DNA from: Candidatus Poribacteria bacterium
GTDB lineage: Bacteria > Poribacteria > WGA-4E > WGA-3G
Reading direction: 5' to 3'
DNA length: 50,065 bases
NCBI GenBank assembly: GCA_022826805.1
Contig: JAJDUH010000074.1
Span: forward strand, 1-50,065
Below are positions 34,112 to 43,340 of this stretch, piece after piece; the stretch's first letter is position 1, and every line of letters starts with the position of its first letter. Both the position numbers and the translations under genes were made by a program. A model generated the notes under the pieces. It saw nothing but the letters and a program-made list of their open reading frames with translations, did not search any database and had not been told where the DNA came from.

Positions 34112-37100
34112 ATGCGTATAACACTCTTTCTCCTTATCTTCTGTTTGTGCGTCCTACCACGTCCCGGAAGTACTGGACAAGAATCTCCTAACAACGAAAC
34201 TAACGTCCTTGAACTTCCCACCTTCTCTGTCCTTCAAAAAGCTGAATCCTTCGAACTGAGCGTAGACGATCTGGAATTCACGGTGAAATATCCGCCAATC
34301 CTTCCGAAGACTGAGCAAATAACAGAGGCGGATGGGAAAGTCCTCGTGCGCGGTGTAGATTATCAAGTCGATTTCTATTTGGGAAAAATTACTTTAGCTG
34401 ATCAGGACGCTGCCTCTGAATCCGACCTACCCTATAGGTTAACTATAAGTTACCGAACGCTACCTTTTGCCATTAAACAGGTTTATAAACGTGATCTTTA
34501 CGGTATAGAGAACCCACGAACCGATATAACAGGTTCTCGACAAGAGTCGTCTGTCGCAAGTGAGGATGTTCCCAACCGCCACGGCGTATTAACTGACAAC
34601 CGACAACCAACAACTGACAATCAGCTAGAGGTATCTGGAAGTCAAACATTTGGGATCTCAGTTGGTAGCGGACGCGGTGTGACGCCGAATCAGGAACTCC
34701 GGGTCAACGTAGAAGGAAAAGCCTCTGACAACATTGGTGTATTAGCAATGTTGTCAGACCAAGACTTACCCATCCAACCCGAAGGCACGACTGAGAATAT
34801 TCAAGACATTGATCAGAAGTTAATCCGCATCACACATCCGAATATGAGGGGGACCTTAGGCGATTTTGAAGGATCGCTCGGTCCGTCGGAATTTATCTTC
34901 TTCCCGCGTGCCTTGGAGGGTGTACAAGTAGAAGGCGATTTTAAGTGGGTGGACTTTCATCTCATTCCGAGTGCTATTCCGAAAGGACAATCTACGAGTT
35001 TAGTCCTTCGGGGTGAGGAGGGACGTAGTGAGTATCGACTCACGGTTGATGGGCAATATGTCATTGTGAAAGCCGGTAGCGAAATCGTCTGGTTGAATGG
35101 TGAGAGAATGCGACGCGGCGAAAATAACGATTACGTCATCCGTGAATACGGGGATCCCATTGTTGAATTCAACAGTAAGCATCTAATAACCAGCAACGAC
35201 GTAATTCGGATTGACTTTGAATACATCTCAGAAGAACGCGCATACCAGCAGAATCTTTATGGACTCAGCAGCATCTTCACGCTGCCGAGTGAGCGAATTT
35301 CCTTCGGTGCCTCCTATGCCGTTGAAACAGATCTGAGTCAGCCAGAACAGGCTTTAATCGTTTTCGCTGACGAAGAACTGGAAGCACTTCGCCAAAACAT
35401 ACTTGATCCCGATGGTGATGGATCACCCCTTACAGCACCCGAAAAACATAGCGTCTGGGGACTCGAAAGTCGCTTGAATCTCACCGAACAGGCATGGGTT
35501 GAAGGCGAAATCGCTTATAGTACTGTTGATAAAAACACCTATTCCACTGCTGATCGGAAAGAGGTGAGTCAGGCGTGGAAACTCATCGGCTATGCGGATT
35601 GGGATTTCGTATTCCCCCCTGATAAGGGGGAGGCAAGGGAGGGTAGTAAACTACACCCTAAATTAACAACAAACCTTGATGTCAGGTCGATGGATGCTGA
35701 CTTTGTGCCTGTTGGGGCATCAAGTAGCAATCGTACCCGTTCCCGCTATGAGACACAATACGCCAAAGAGGGCTTTGACGATGCCTTTCTGCTCAGCATC
35801 GCCGGACCCTCCCGAACTGCCCAAGATGAGCGAACAATGAACTTTGACATCCAAATGCTTCCAGTAGATTGGTTGGAAATTGATGCTGGTGTGGGTAGAA
35901 GCGAGGAGAAAGTACCCGAAGATACCACTGTAGGAGAGGTCTCTGACCTCGACACCTTTGTAGGGGGTGTTTCTAACACTGGCACTGCAAACGCAACGAT
36001 CCGAAATAATTTCAATTGGGGTGTAAATTTTAATAGTCGTCAACCGTCAGCCGTCAACCGTCAGTTAAGACCTGTGGCAGGCGAGAACGGTAGCAACCGT
36101 TACAACGAGTTACCAACAGCCAACAGCCAACAGCCAACAGCCATAAGAAAATGGCTTCCTAACCTTCGCTGGGACGACTATCGGAGCAGCTCGCGTGTAG
36201 AGGACATCAATTCAACTACAACACAATCGCAGGGAAAGTTGCGACAGGAAGGCAATCTCATTTATCCTATCGGACCATTTAGAGTCATGGGGACGCTGGG
36301 CAAAGTGGAATCGAACGAGCCATTCAATGCTGTACTCAACCGAAAGCGGAACCGCACAACCGGACGCATCAATCTCGTCGATTTTAAATGGGCATCCTTT
36401 GATACCAGTTATGAACTTGAGGAAGCTTTCGCTAAAGAACCGTTGCTTACTGTAGATAATGAACCCATTGGCTTGTCCGATTGGCAGCGAAGCACTACCG
36501 CGCGAACGTGGAAAGTTGGCATCTTTTCACAACAAGAGTCTTTTCTCAAGGGCGGAGTGGATCTGACGGCGAACATCGCACGCCGCATGTTGAAAGCACA
36601 CAACGACCTCGGTGCAAATACAACAACCCAGCTCGCCGATATCAGCCTCCAGTTGACGCCCCTGAGTCGCGCAATTGACATGGAAATCACCTACGAGTTG
36701 GATAAAAAACTGACAAGTCAACGCCGTGAAGTTTACACCGACATCCATCCACACACTGGGTTCCCGATCCAACCCGGTGAAGGGTATTACGTGAAATTGG
36801 ACGACTTGCACTATGTAGAGGATCCTGAGGAAGGTACTTACATCAAAATCTACCAAAACGTCGGCGATAAACCGACAACGGCGGTGGATGCAGAGTTTCG
36901 GTTGCGCTTTCAACCGCGCCAGTTTTTCGCGCGGCGCGCACGCGAGCAACAAAGACAGCAACGCAGCGCAATGCCTACGCGTGATAATTTACGTCCGACA
37001 CTATCTAATCCCCTTGATAAGGGGGGTAGGGGGGTTACTACTAACGAGCCATCCCGTATGGAGTGGTTTCTGAAGGCGATTAGAGGACAGACGCGACTAT

Positions 37101-37891
37101 GGTTGACTGAGGAGCAAGAGGTAGAGGATGCTGTGTCGCTCTATCTACTTCAAAGTCTACAAGGTTCAGACACACTTTTCGGACGATTGAACCAGCACCA
37201 TCGATTTGAATTTTCACCTTCACCCGCGTTCAGTTTTGAATTCAACTTTCGTACGGGTGAGACACTCAACCGGAGGATTAATAGCCAAGAACGCCACAGA
37301 CGCCATCGAACCTGGGATGTCGGTCTCTCCGTCAACCCGACCCAACGGATATCTGTCAGCGGAAACTGGGAGCAACGCCGCGAGACCGAGAAATATAGCC
37401 AATTTGATTTTGAAGAGTTCGATCAAGAGACACAGACGCCGGCGGATGCAGCAAAATCTTCACCAATACCCATCTCAGACCTGCGTCAATTTGAGGAGGT
37501 CACCGAATTAGAACTCCGTTATGAACTGAGCAACACATTACGATGGAGCGGCACCGGCGGGTACAGACGGACAACCGACGAGGAACAATTCGATGAGGAG
37601 CCGGAAGCCAGAACCCGCACTTTCTTTTATGAAAACCGTATTATATACAGCCTTATCGGCAAAGGGCGTATTGACATCAACTACAAACTCGGCTATGGTG
37701 AAAGTAGTGGGGGTATACCTTTCGCACAATACACCTTCTACGAAGGCATCAGCCATGAGATCCGAACGACCGCCGATTACAGATTGCGAAGATTTACCGA
37801 TCTCCTGTTCCGACTCAATTACCGTTTACTCTCAACAAAGCAGCGGAAGCCAGAACACCGTTTGGAGATGACAGTGAGCGCGGAGCTTTAA
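34112..37891 (+). CDS. Large outer-membrane-type protein carrying in-frame repeat insertions
   Basis: Signal peptide at 1-22. The next 350 residues include GTLGDFEGSLGPSEFIFFPRALEGVQVEGDF-type segments, which recall beta-barrel-linked proteins of the SprA/FCB type, and the last 500 residues alternate in short strands as expected of a barrel (family not identified). Five stretches are translations of repeats that elsewhere are intergenic: about residues 160-172 (LTDNRQPTTDNQ), 501-511 (PPDKGEAREG), 642-653 (SRQPSAVNRQL), 667-678 (TANSQQPTAIRKW), and 966-977 (SNPLDKGGRGV). All keep the frame. The start ATG lies four bases after the repeat at 34026-34108 and has no ribosome site. Confidence 0.8.
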   Translation: MRITLFLLIFCLCVLPRPGSTGQESPNNETNVLELPTFSVLQKAESFELSVDDLEFTVKYPPILPKTEQITEADGKVLVRGVDYQVDFYLGKITLADQDAASESDLPYRLTISYRTLPFAIKQVYKRDLYGIENPRTDITGSRQESSVASEDVPNRHGVLTDNRQPTTDNQLEVSGSQTFGISVGSGRGVTPNQELRVNVEGKASDNIGVLAMLSDQDLPIQPEGTTENIQDIDQKLIRITHPNMRGTLGDFEGSLGPSEFIFFPRALEGVQVEGDFKWVDFHLIPSAIPKGQSTSLVLRGEEGRSEYRLTVDGQYVIVKAGSEIVWLNGERMRRGENNDYVIREYGDPIVEFNSKHLITSNDVIRIDFEYISEERAYQQNLYGLSSIFTLPSERISFGASYAVETDLSQPEQALIVFADEELEALRQNILDPDGDGSPLTAPEKHSVWGLESRLNLTEQAWVEGEIAYSTVDKNTYSTADRKEVSQAWKLIGYADWDFVFPPDKGEAREGSKLHPKLTTNLDVRSMDADFVPVGASSSNRTRSRYETQYAKEGFDDAFLLSIAGPSRTAQDERTMNFDIQMLPVDWLEIDAGVGRSEEKVPEDTTVGEVSDLDTFVGGVSNTGTANATIRNNFNWGVNFNSRQPSAVNRQLRPVAGENGSNRYNELPTANSQQPTAIRKWLPNLRWDDYRSSSRVEDINSTTTQSQGKLRQEGNLIYPIGPFRVMGTLGKVESNEPFNAVLNRKRNRTTGRINLVDFKWASFDTSYELEEAFAKEPLLTVDNEPIGLSDWQRSTTARTWKVGIFSQQESFLKGGVDLTANIARRMLKAHNDLGANTTTQLADISLQLTPLSRAIDMEITYELDKKLTSQRREVYTDIHPHTGFPIQPGEGYYVKLDDLHYVEDPEEGTYIKIYQNVGDKPTTAVDAEFRLRFQPRQFFARRAREQQRQQRSAMPTRDNLRPTLSNPLDKGGRGVTTNEPSRMEWFLKAIRGQTRLWLTEEQEVEDAVSLYLLQSLQGSDTLFGRLNQHHRFEFSPSPAFSFEFNFRTGETLNRRINSQERHRRHRTWDVGLSVNPTQRISVSGNWEQRRETEKYSQFDFEEFDQETQTPADAAKSSPIPISDLRQFEEVTELELRYELSNTLRWSGTGGYRRTTDEEQFDEEPEARTRTFFYENRIIYSLIGKGRIDINYKLGYGESSGGIPFAQYTFYEGISHEIRTTADYRLRRFTDLLFRLNYRLLSTKQRKPEHRLEMTVSAEL
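34588..34626 (+). repeat. TTATCGGTT-type repeat inside a coding sequence
   Basis: AACTGACAACCGACAACCAACAACTGACAA, close to the right end of the repeat at 34026-34108, read in frame as TDNRQPTTDNQ. A second such tract (SRQPSAVNRQL) is at about 36036-36070, and a tandem CCAACAG tract at about 36110-36145. Confidence 0.7.
35613..35642 (+). repeat. CCCCCTGATAAGGGGG palindrome inside a coding sequence
   Basis: CCCCCCTGATAAGGGGG within the gene at 34112, read in frame as PPDKGE. A second copy (CCCCTTGATAAGGGGGG) lies at about 37009-37037, read as PLDKGGRG. The same palindrome occurs in the MITE at about 14645. Confidence 0.7.
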
Positions 37892-37907
37892 CGTGTCCTT
37901 AAGGTAC

Positions 37908-37945
37908 AATTCAGTGTATCAGTAATTCTAAAATTTACCCTAATT
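37908..37945. repeat. Half of a TATGGTA-type palindromic element
   Basis: GTAATTCTAAAATTTACC, similar to the right end of the elements at 14588 and 27646, with no left partner found. It lies between two convergent genes. Confidence 0.4.
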
Positions 37946-37950
37946 TAAAC

Positions 37951-38787
37951 CTAATACGTAACGGATCTTCGCTTAATATCGCCCCAAGTAGTGGAAGCCT
38001 TGTCTCTGGGTGAAACAGCGAGAAAGTTGCCATTCATGATTGTTCTAACTTCGCTTTGAGTGAGGGCACGACGCCAGAGCGCAACTTCATCAATCAAACC
38101 ATTGCGAAGGGCATACTGCGGTCTATCCTTGGTACACCCAATCCGCAAGTCTGCGTCGTTTGTCTCGGCGACAAACTTGAATGGATCCAGTCCAAAGCTC
38201 TCACCATCTAAGAAGACCTCTCCATCAAGATAGATTTTCATAAACGCGCCATCGTAAGTTCCAACGATGTGATGCCATGTATTTTCTTTTATTTTCGGAA
38301 GCGTTTTGCTGATGCTTGACTGATTTCCCTTTCCACCCAAGATCATTGCAAGAACAGTGCCCTTCTCTATGCCTCCGAATCTCCCTTGAGCATCTTTAGC
38401 TTGGAAAACTGCCATACCGTAGGCATGCAGGCCCCCAAGGTCAGCGTAGGAGCCTTTGTCAAACCAGTGCCCTGAGCCATCAGCCCAATTTTCCCGATAA
38501 ACCCATGCACTCATGGTTATTTCGCTGATCTTCAGCTCGTCCGAGCTCGGAATGTTAATACATTCCTCAGTATCTGCCGTAACCTGAAGTGCGTTACCAT
38601 ATTTGCCTTCGGCGAAATTCACGCTCCGGACAATCTTGGCGTCCAAGTTGTTGCCGGATGCATCAAAGACTCTCTTGTTCTTCACATTGTCGAAAGAAAA
38701 ATAAAAGACGAGACCATTCTCTAATCCAACAGAGACTTGGGTTACTGTGAATAGGATAAGAATCAAAGGAAATAGTATCCGTTTCAT
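37951..38787 (-). CDS. Secreted LamG/concanavalin-like lectin domain protein, copy 1
   Basis: Signal peptide at 1-21, then a LamG domain: GLVFYFSFDNVKNKRVFDASGNN, EITMSAWVYRE, WHHIVGTYDGAFMKIYLDGE, and a typical NGLIDEVALWRRALTQSEV end. The last 25 residues (LAVSPRDKASTTWGDIK) carry a tag shared with the other LamG and both TolB proteins. GGAGGAG of its ribosome site lies inside the last codons of the sigma factor gene upstream (gap two bases), so the two are translationally coupled. About 60 percent similar to the LamG at 48998. Sugar binding at the surface is likely. Confidence 0.88.
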   Translation of the reverse strand: MKRILFPLILILFTVTQVSVGLENGLVFYFSFDNVKNKRVFDASGNNLDAKIVRSVNFAEGKYGNALQVTADTEECINIPSSDELKISEITMSAWVYRENWADGSGHWFDKGSYADLGGLHAYGMAVFQAKDAQGRFGGIEKGTVLAMILGGKGNQSSISKTLPKIKENTWHHIVGTYDGAFMKIYLDGEVFLDGESFGLDPFKFVAETNDADLRIGCTKDRPQYALRNGLIDEVALWRRALTQSEVRTIMNGNFLAVSPRDKASTTWGDIKRRSVTY

Positions 38788-38789
38788 TT

Positions 38790-41687
38790 TTACTCCTCCA
38801 ATAGGTGTTGGTGTGGGGAAATTTCAACAATTTCATGCCCCGAGTTTGCCTTGAAAAATGCAACAATGTCATCAATCATCTCAACTTTAATTTCATGTCC
38901 AGCACGCTTGTACGTGACAAATTGCGCCGGAATACCAAGTGTCTTATATATGGATTGACTCATACGCCACCGATCCGGCATCATTTTCGCGCCAATGAGG
39001 CTTTCAACTAATTTGGTATCCACTTTATCAAAGGAATCTCGGTAGGGAATGGTATCATTGTCATCCAGAGCACCCATGTAGATGTACTGGGAGACACGCT
39101 TATATGCCCTCTCATCAAATTCAACATCAGCGATCTCTTTCACGTCAGCAATTCCAACTGGGTAGCGCATTTTTATATTGTTCCAGTGATCGGTCGGGAA
39201 AGTCGGAATGCCGTTGACTCCACCAGTTGCAACCGCACGAACAACCGTTGGATGCAGAATGGCAAACCGATTTACAAACGTCCCAGAGGCGGAGAATCCG
39301 TTCATGAAAACCTTCTCATTCACCTTCACATTATTGTGTCGCAGAAGTTTTTGAGCATGAGCTATCATTTTGATGAGTTGCAGGTCAATTCGCCTGAGTT
39401 CTCCCTCTTTAATCAGGAGAGTGTCCCTGTCTAAGGCGTGTGTGTAGATTCTCCACCGATCTCCACCAGGACGCGGGAAAACAGGGACCAATAATGGCAC
39501 TTTCAATTTTCTTGCGATTTCAGTCGCATGAGATGTCTTTGCTAATGCTTTTGCTTTCCTATCGTGGCTTTTAAAATTATCAGTTGTTTTCCCTGTATTA
39601 CATGGTTCTATCAGTAAGTGAACGGGTTTGCTGGAATCTATGCCTGGCGGAATGAGCAGGTAATATGGAAAAGCGAATCCGTCTGTAAAGTCAGTTGAAA
39701 CGCGACAGAACAGCTCATTTGAAAAATCAAGTTCTTCAATACCTTTTACGTGAATGGGTGTTGTGTCCTCGAAAGTAGGCAGAACTGGCTCGGGTCCTTC
39801 AGTTGTAAAGATGAGGGTGTGTTCTTCCAACGGATTGCCCGCTAAATCTCGGATGTTCTCATGAACACCCAATATAAGTCGGTAAATTTTTGAAGGTGCC
39901 AAGTGTTGTTTAAAGGAAATAACGAGGGTTGTGTTGAAGTTTTTCCACTGGATATCTCCGATTGGAACGCCAGCGTGTCCGACATCAATACCTACCGCTC
40001 TCTCGCTAAAGACGACTCTTATCTCCTTTAAATCTGTTGGAACTTTTTTAGATAGGTCAGGAATAGTCCTCTCTACTTCTGGAGGTATTATATCTCGATC
40101 TGGGGGTTTATCAGCGTTTTCGACGACCTGACACTGTTCAATCGCTGCTTCATCTCGGTAATCGTTTTGCCATTTGTAGGTCCAGGCGTTGCCTATCTGT
40201 AGAGGGAAATATCCTGTTGTGTTCCCTGGGACCTTATATTCCAAGAGTTCTGCTTCCGTTATGATGCCATTGGCATGTTCATAGCGCATTTTCACGATTC
40301 CGACACCCTTGGCAAACCACAAATAGCGCGTGCCATTCACAAGTGAATTCTTCAACGCCGAGCTTGCTTTGGCGTCTGTGAAGACAGTTTTATGCTTGAG
40401 GCATTTAGGAAAAGTCCCTGCGGCTGTTTCTACCTGTTCATAGTCTTGCAAGGTTGTCTTCGTTTGTGAGTCCCAGCCACCTTCCTGTGTCCATGTATTT
40501 CCTACGACTACAGGAAACTTGAAAAGCGACTCTGGGAAATAGACGAAATGTTTTAGGAGCATGTACATCGGCGATGGATCGACGCCTCCGCTTCCGCCCT
40601 GCGTAAAATAACTCGTGGATGTCAGAATCGAATTGGTTCTGCTAAGGTTGAAAGTCCCAATTGCTAAGTGTTCTCCACTTTCTGTAGTCGTGAGGGCATT
40701 AAGCGTGATGTAGCGTTTACCTTTATCGGCAGCAGTAATTTCCTCTACCTCATCCACGGGAGCGGAGGCAAATCTTGCCAAATATTCTGGTTGAGTGAGT
40801 TGTTGTCCAAGATCATTACTTTTAACTGGCGTAATCGAATTTCCCAGTTGCGTCCGAACATCCGGTTTGGATTCAAGGGGCAACACAACTGGTGCCTCAA
40901 TAAGTTCTACCGTCATATCAGATGTGGCATCAAAGCTATAGGGCTGTTGGAATCGGGTGAGATATTGGCTACCGATGCCTATCATCAGTAGTACCACCGC
41001 TACAGTTGAAGCAGCAATTGCCCACGGTACCAACGGCTTACTTCCAGAAGGTGTGATGGGTTTGATACGCGTAATTTCTTGCATAATGTTCTCGGTTAGA
41101 TTCGCAGATAGTTGAAAACTATTCAATGCTTCTCTGATCATCGGTTCCTCCTTCTTCAAACGTTGCTGGGCCCGATGGAGACGACTCCGAATCGTGTTTG
41201 CCGATACCCCCAAAAACTCGCCAATCTCCGCGCTTGACATCTCACCGAAGTAATGAAGCGTAATAACTGTACGTTCACTCTCTTGGAGTTTTGCAAGCAA
41301 CTTTTTAACAACTTCGCGCTGGGTCTCTCTTGCCACTCGCTCGTTCTCTTCAACGACATACCCCGAATATGTTGCTTTTTCCTGAGCGAAGGTCCCTTCT
41401 TCAAGCGGTTGGGTCCACAAACGCTTTCTGCGGAGCCACGTGCTGCAGAGGTTTGTGGTAATCACATAAAGCCAACTCGCAAAGCGCTGCGGTTTCTTCA
41501 ACGTCGCCAGTTTCTGGTATGCTTTCAGGAATGTATCTTGCACAATCTCCTCGGCAATGTGGAAATCCCCGATCTTCCGCCACGCCAGCGCGTGAATCGG
41601 CTTCTGGTATTTCTGTACAAGTTCAGTGAATGCAGTATCATCGCCATCAAGCGTCCGACGAACGAGCGCAACGTCCCTATTTTTCAT
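38790..41687 (-). CDS. ECF sigma factor fused to TM segment, Big_5-like and alpha/beta-hydrolase-like domains
   Basis: Residues 1-180 are a complete ECF sigma factor: sigma-2 (AWRKIGDFHIAEEIVQDTFLKAYQKL) and sigma-4 with HTH (LHYFGEMSSAEIGEFLGVSANTIRSRLHRAQ). A hydrophobic segment at about 219-242 (VPWAIAASTVAVVLLMIGIG) should cross the membrane once. The outer part holds a repeat-type beta region (about 320-510, FPVVVGNTWTQEGG), a Big_5-like Ig domain (about 540-640, DLSKKVPTDLKEIRVVF), and an alpha/beta-hydrolase-like domain (about 670-950). The hydrolase motif MNGFSASG (Ser799 as possible nucleophile) is GxSxS-like, as in PHB depolymerase-type esterases. The ATG follows GGAGGGC. An ECF-type promoter lies 21 bases upstream, suggesting autoregulation. 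A LamG gene follows. Confidence 0.9.
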   Translation of the reverse strand: MKNRDVALVRRTLDGDDTAFTELVQKYQKPIHALAWRKIGDFHIAEEIVQDTFLKAYQKLATLKKPQRFASWLYVITTNLCSTWLRRKRLWTQPLEEGTFAQEKATYSGYVVEENERVARETQREVVKKLLAKLQESERTVITLHYFGEMSSAEIGEFLGVSANTIRSRLHRAQQRLKKEEPMIREALNSFQLSANLTENIMQEITRIKPITPSGSKPLVPWAIAASTVAVVLLMIGIGSQYLTRFQQPYSFDATSDMTVELIEAPVVLPLESKPDVRTQLGNSITPVKSNDLGQQLTQPEYLARFASAPVDEVEEITAADKGKRYITLNALTTTESGEHLAIGTFNLSRTNSILTSTSYFTQGGSGGVDPSPMYMLLKHFVYFPESLFKFPVVVGNTWTQEGGWDSQTKTTLQDYEQVETAAGTFPKCLKHKTVFTDAKASSALKNSLVNGTRYLWFAKGVGIVKMRYEHANGIITEAELLEYKVPGNTTGYFPLQIGNAWTYKWQNDYRDEAAIEQCQVVENADKPPDRDIIPPEVERTIPDLSKKVPTDLKEIRVVFSERAVGIDVGHAGVPIGDIQWKNFNTTLVISFKQHLAPSKIYRLILGVHENIRDLAGNPLEEHTLIFTTEGPEPVLPTFEDTTPIHVKGIEELDFSNELFCRVSTDFTDGFAFPYYLLIPPGIDSSKPVHLLIEPCNTGKTTDNFKSHDRKAKALAKTSHATEIARKLKVPLLVPVFPRPGGDRWRIYTHALDRDTLLIKEGELRRIDLQLIKMIAHAQKLLRHNNVKVNEKVFMNGFSASGTFVNRFAILHPTVVRAVATGGVNGIPTFPTDHWNNIKMRYPVGIADVKEIADVEFDERAYKRVSQYIYMGALDDNDTIPYRDSFDKVDTKLVESLIGAKMMPDRWRMSQSIYKTLGIPAQFVTYKRAGHEIKVEMIDDIVAFFKANSGHEIVEISPHQHLLEE

Positions 41688-41707
41688 AAATGCCCTCCAA
41701 TTAGTCT

Positions 41708-41741
41708 ATAGTGACGCTATTTAGGAGCTAAACTGTTGCAT
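41708..41741 (-). promoter_or_regulatory. ECF-type promoter of the sigma-hydrolase / LamG operon
   Basis: On the minus strand: GCAAC (41739-41735), 18 bases, CGTCACTAT (41716-41708). Both the AAC of the -35 and the CGTC of the -10 are hallmarks of ECF promoters, and the same pair with the same spacing occurs at 46225 and 49851. The ATG is 21 bases downstream of the -10. Confidence 0.75.
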
Positions 41742-41916
41742 AATTTTGAAAAAATGGATAAATGTGATGGCAGATAGGCTTGATTTATTTTGCGATCATG
41801 GGACTTGCAGGAGGGATGTCTTTTGTAAGATAAATTGAAGGGAAAACAGCCAAACAAGGGGGCGGGACTCGGCAAGGTTTGTCGTGTTTCTAATACAAAT
41901 TCCCGTATTGCCCCTC

Positions 41917-43248
41917 TTATAACGTCGGTTCGATAGAAATTTTGGCGAGAAAAGAATTGACCTTTCCATTTCCACTGAACGCATTACCAGTAGCGCCCAA
42001 CTTAAAAATCATACCTTCCTCAAAACGATAGGTGATCCTTCCCGCTTTGCCGGGTCGGATCCCCGATGCTGAGGCGAGTATAGTTTCAGGCAATCCTTCT
42101 GTAGTAGAGAACTCATTATTGCTTGCAAAAAGAACGAACTTGCCGAAAGCTTCCGCGCTTCCGACCCAGATATCGACAGTAAGCGTGCCGCCATTTTTAA
42201 ACGCTGTCGCATTAATTTCAACAATAGTATAATCTTGATAGCCTGCTGCCGGTGTCCGGAAAACGCTCAGGATCTCTTGTAAAGGCTTTTCATCATCGAG
42301 GGCAACGTTCTTTGCTTCCGCATGAAGAAACCTATGGACATATTCGGATTGAGATGCATTCGGCTCAAATCTCTGACCTCTACTCGGTGCCCTGGACCTG
42401 CCAAGTTGAGTTCGCACATCCGGTTTCGACGTAAGATTCAGCGCAATAGGCGCGTCAATAAGTTCTACAATCATCTCCGACGTAGAATCAAGGTCATAAG
42501 GCTGTTGGAATCGAGTCAAGACTTGATTTCCTGTTCCCAACATCATCACAACCAAAACAACGGTTGAAGCAGCAATTGCCCACGGCACGAACGGTTTACC
42601 ACCGGAAGGGACAATAGGTTCAATACTGGAGATCTTTTGCATGATACTCTCGGTGAGATTCGCCCTAATTTGGAAGCCTTCTAACGCTTCTCGGATCATG
42701 GGCTCCGCTCTCTTTAAACGGTGTCGCGCGCGACGAAGCCGACTCTTAACAGTGCTTGCCGATACACCTAAAAATCGGCTAATCTCTTCACAGGTCATCT
42801 CCCCGAAGTAGTGGAGTGTAACAACAGTGCGCTCACTTTCTTGTAGCCGAGCAAGCAATTTTTGAGCAATGTTGCGTTGTGCGTCAGTCGCAGCTTTTGC
42901 CTGCTCTTCAGCGACATACTCAGAGTATGTCATCTTTTCTATCTGTTTGATGTCTGTATCTTCGAGCGATTGTGTTTGCATCCGGCTCTTTCTGAGCCAC
43001 GCGTGGCATTGACGTGCAGCAATTCTATAAAGCCATCCCACAAAACAATTTGGATCCTTCAGCGTAGACAGTTTTTCATAGACTCTCAAGAAAGTATCCT
43101 GCGTAATTTCTTCAGCAATGTGAAAGTCGCCTACTTTCCGCCAAGCGAGCGCATGAACCTGCTTTTGGTATTTCCTCACCAATGTCGCAAAAGCGTTTTC
43201 GTCACCTATGAGACTGTTTTGAATTAGTTCAACATCGTCGTTCTTCAT
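41917..43248 (-). CDS. ECF sigma factor fused to TM segment and selenoprotein-type C-terminal domain
   Basis: Residues 1-180 are an ECF sigma factor about 60 percent identical to that at 38790 (AWRKVGDFHIAEEITQDTFLRVYEKL; HTH TCEEISRFLGVSASTVKSRLRRA). A single membrane segment lies at about 219-242 (VPWAIAASTVVLVVMMLG), and the linker motif TSKPDVRTQLG is also shared. The last 120 residues (QEILSVFRTPAAGYQDYTIVEI to FLAKISIEP) are homologous to the C-terminal domain of both selenoprotein candidates at 43341 and 46292. So the sigma factor and the secreted proteins carry the same outer domain. The ATG follows GAGG. A TATAAT lies at 43277-43282; no GCAAC-CGTC promoter is seen here. Confidence 0.9.
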   Translation of the reverse strand: MKNDDVELIQNSLIGDENAFATLVRKYQKQVHALAWRKVGDFHIAEEITQDTFLRVYEKLSTLKDPNCFVGWLYRIAARQCHAWLRKSRMQTQSLEDTDIKQIEKMTYSEYVAEEQAKAATDAQRNIAQKLLARLQESERTVVTLHYFGEMTCEEISRFLGVSASTVKSRLRRARHRLKRAEPMIREALEGFQIRANLTESIMQKISSIEPIVPSGGKPFVPWAIAASTVVLVVMMLGTGNQVLTRFQQPYDLDSTSEMIVELIDAPIALNLTSKPDVRTQLGRSRAPSRGQRFEPNASQSEYVHRFLHAEAKNVALDDEKPLQEILSVFRTPAAGYQDYTIVEINATAFKNGGTLTVDIWVGSAEAFGKFVLFASNNEFSTTEGLPETILASASGIRPGKAGRITYRFEEGMIFKLGATGNAFSGNGKVNSFLAKISIEPTL

Positions 43249-43276
43249 CTGTTACCTCGAAAAAAAGGATAACTTC

Positions 43277-43282
43277 ATTATA
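43277..43282 (-). promoter_or_regulatory. Housekeeping-type -10 element before the second tethered ECF gene
   Basis: TATAAT on the minus strand, 29 bases before the ATG at 43248. No good -35 is visible at 17 bases, so this assignment is weak. It suggests basal, non-ECF expression of this factor. Confidence 0.4.
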
Positions 43283-43299
43283 TACTAAAACGGTATTTC

Positions 43300-43330
43300 C
43301 TGTTAGCGCGTTTTGCAAACGCGCTAACAG
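43300..43330. terminator. Strong 14-pair hairpin
   Basis: CTGTTAGCGCGTTT, loop TGC, AAACGCGCTAACAG: perfect pairing. It separates the stop of the selenoprotein gene (43341) from the ECF gene (43248). There is no U-tract on either strand, so it may be an mRNA-stabilising or Rho-dependent end rather than a classical terminator. Confidence 0.55.
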
Positions 43331-43340
43331 GAGAATGAAA

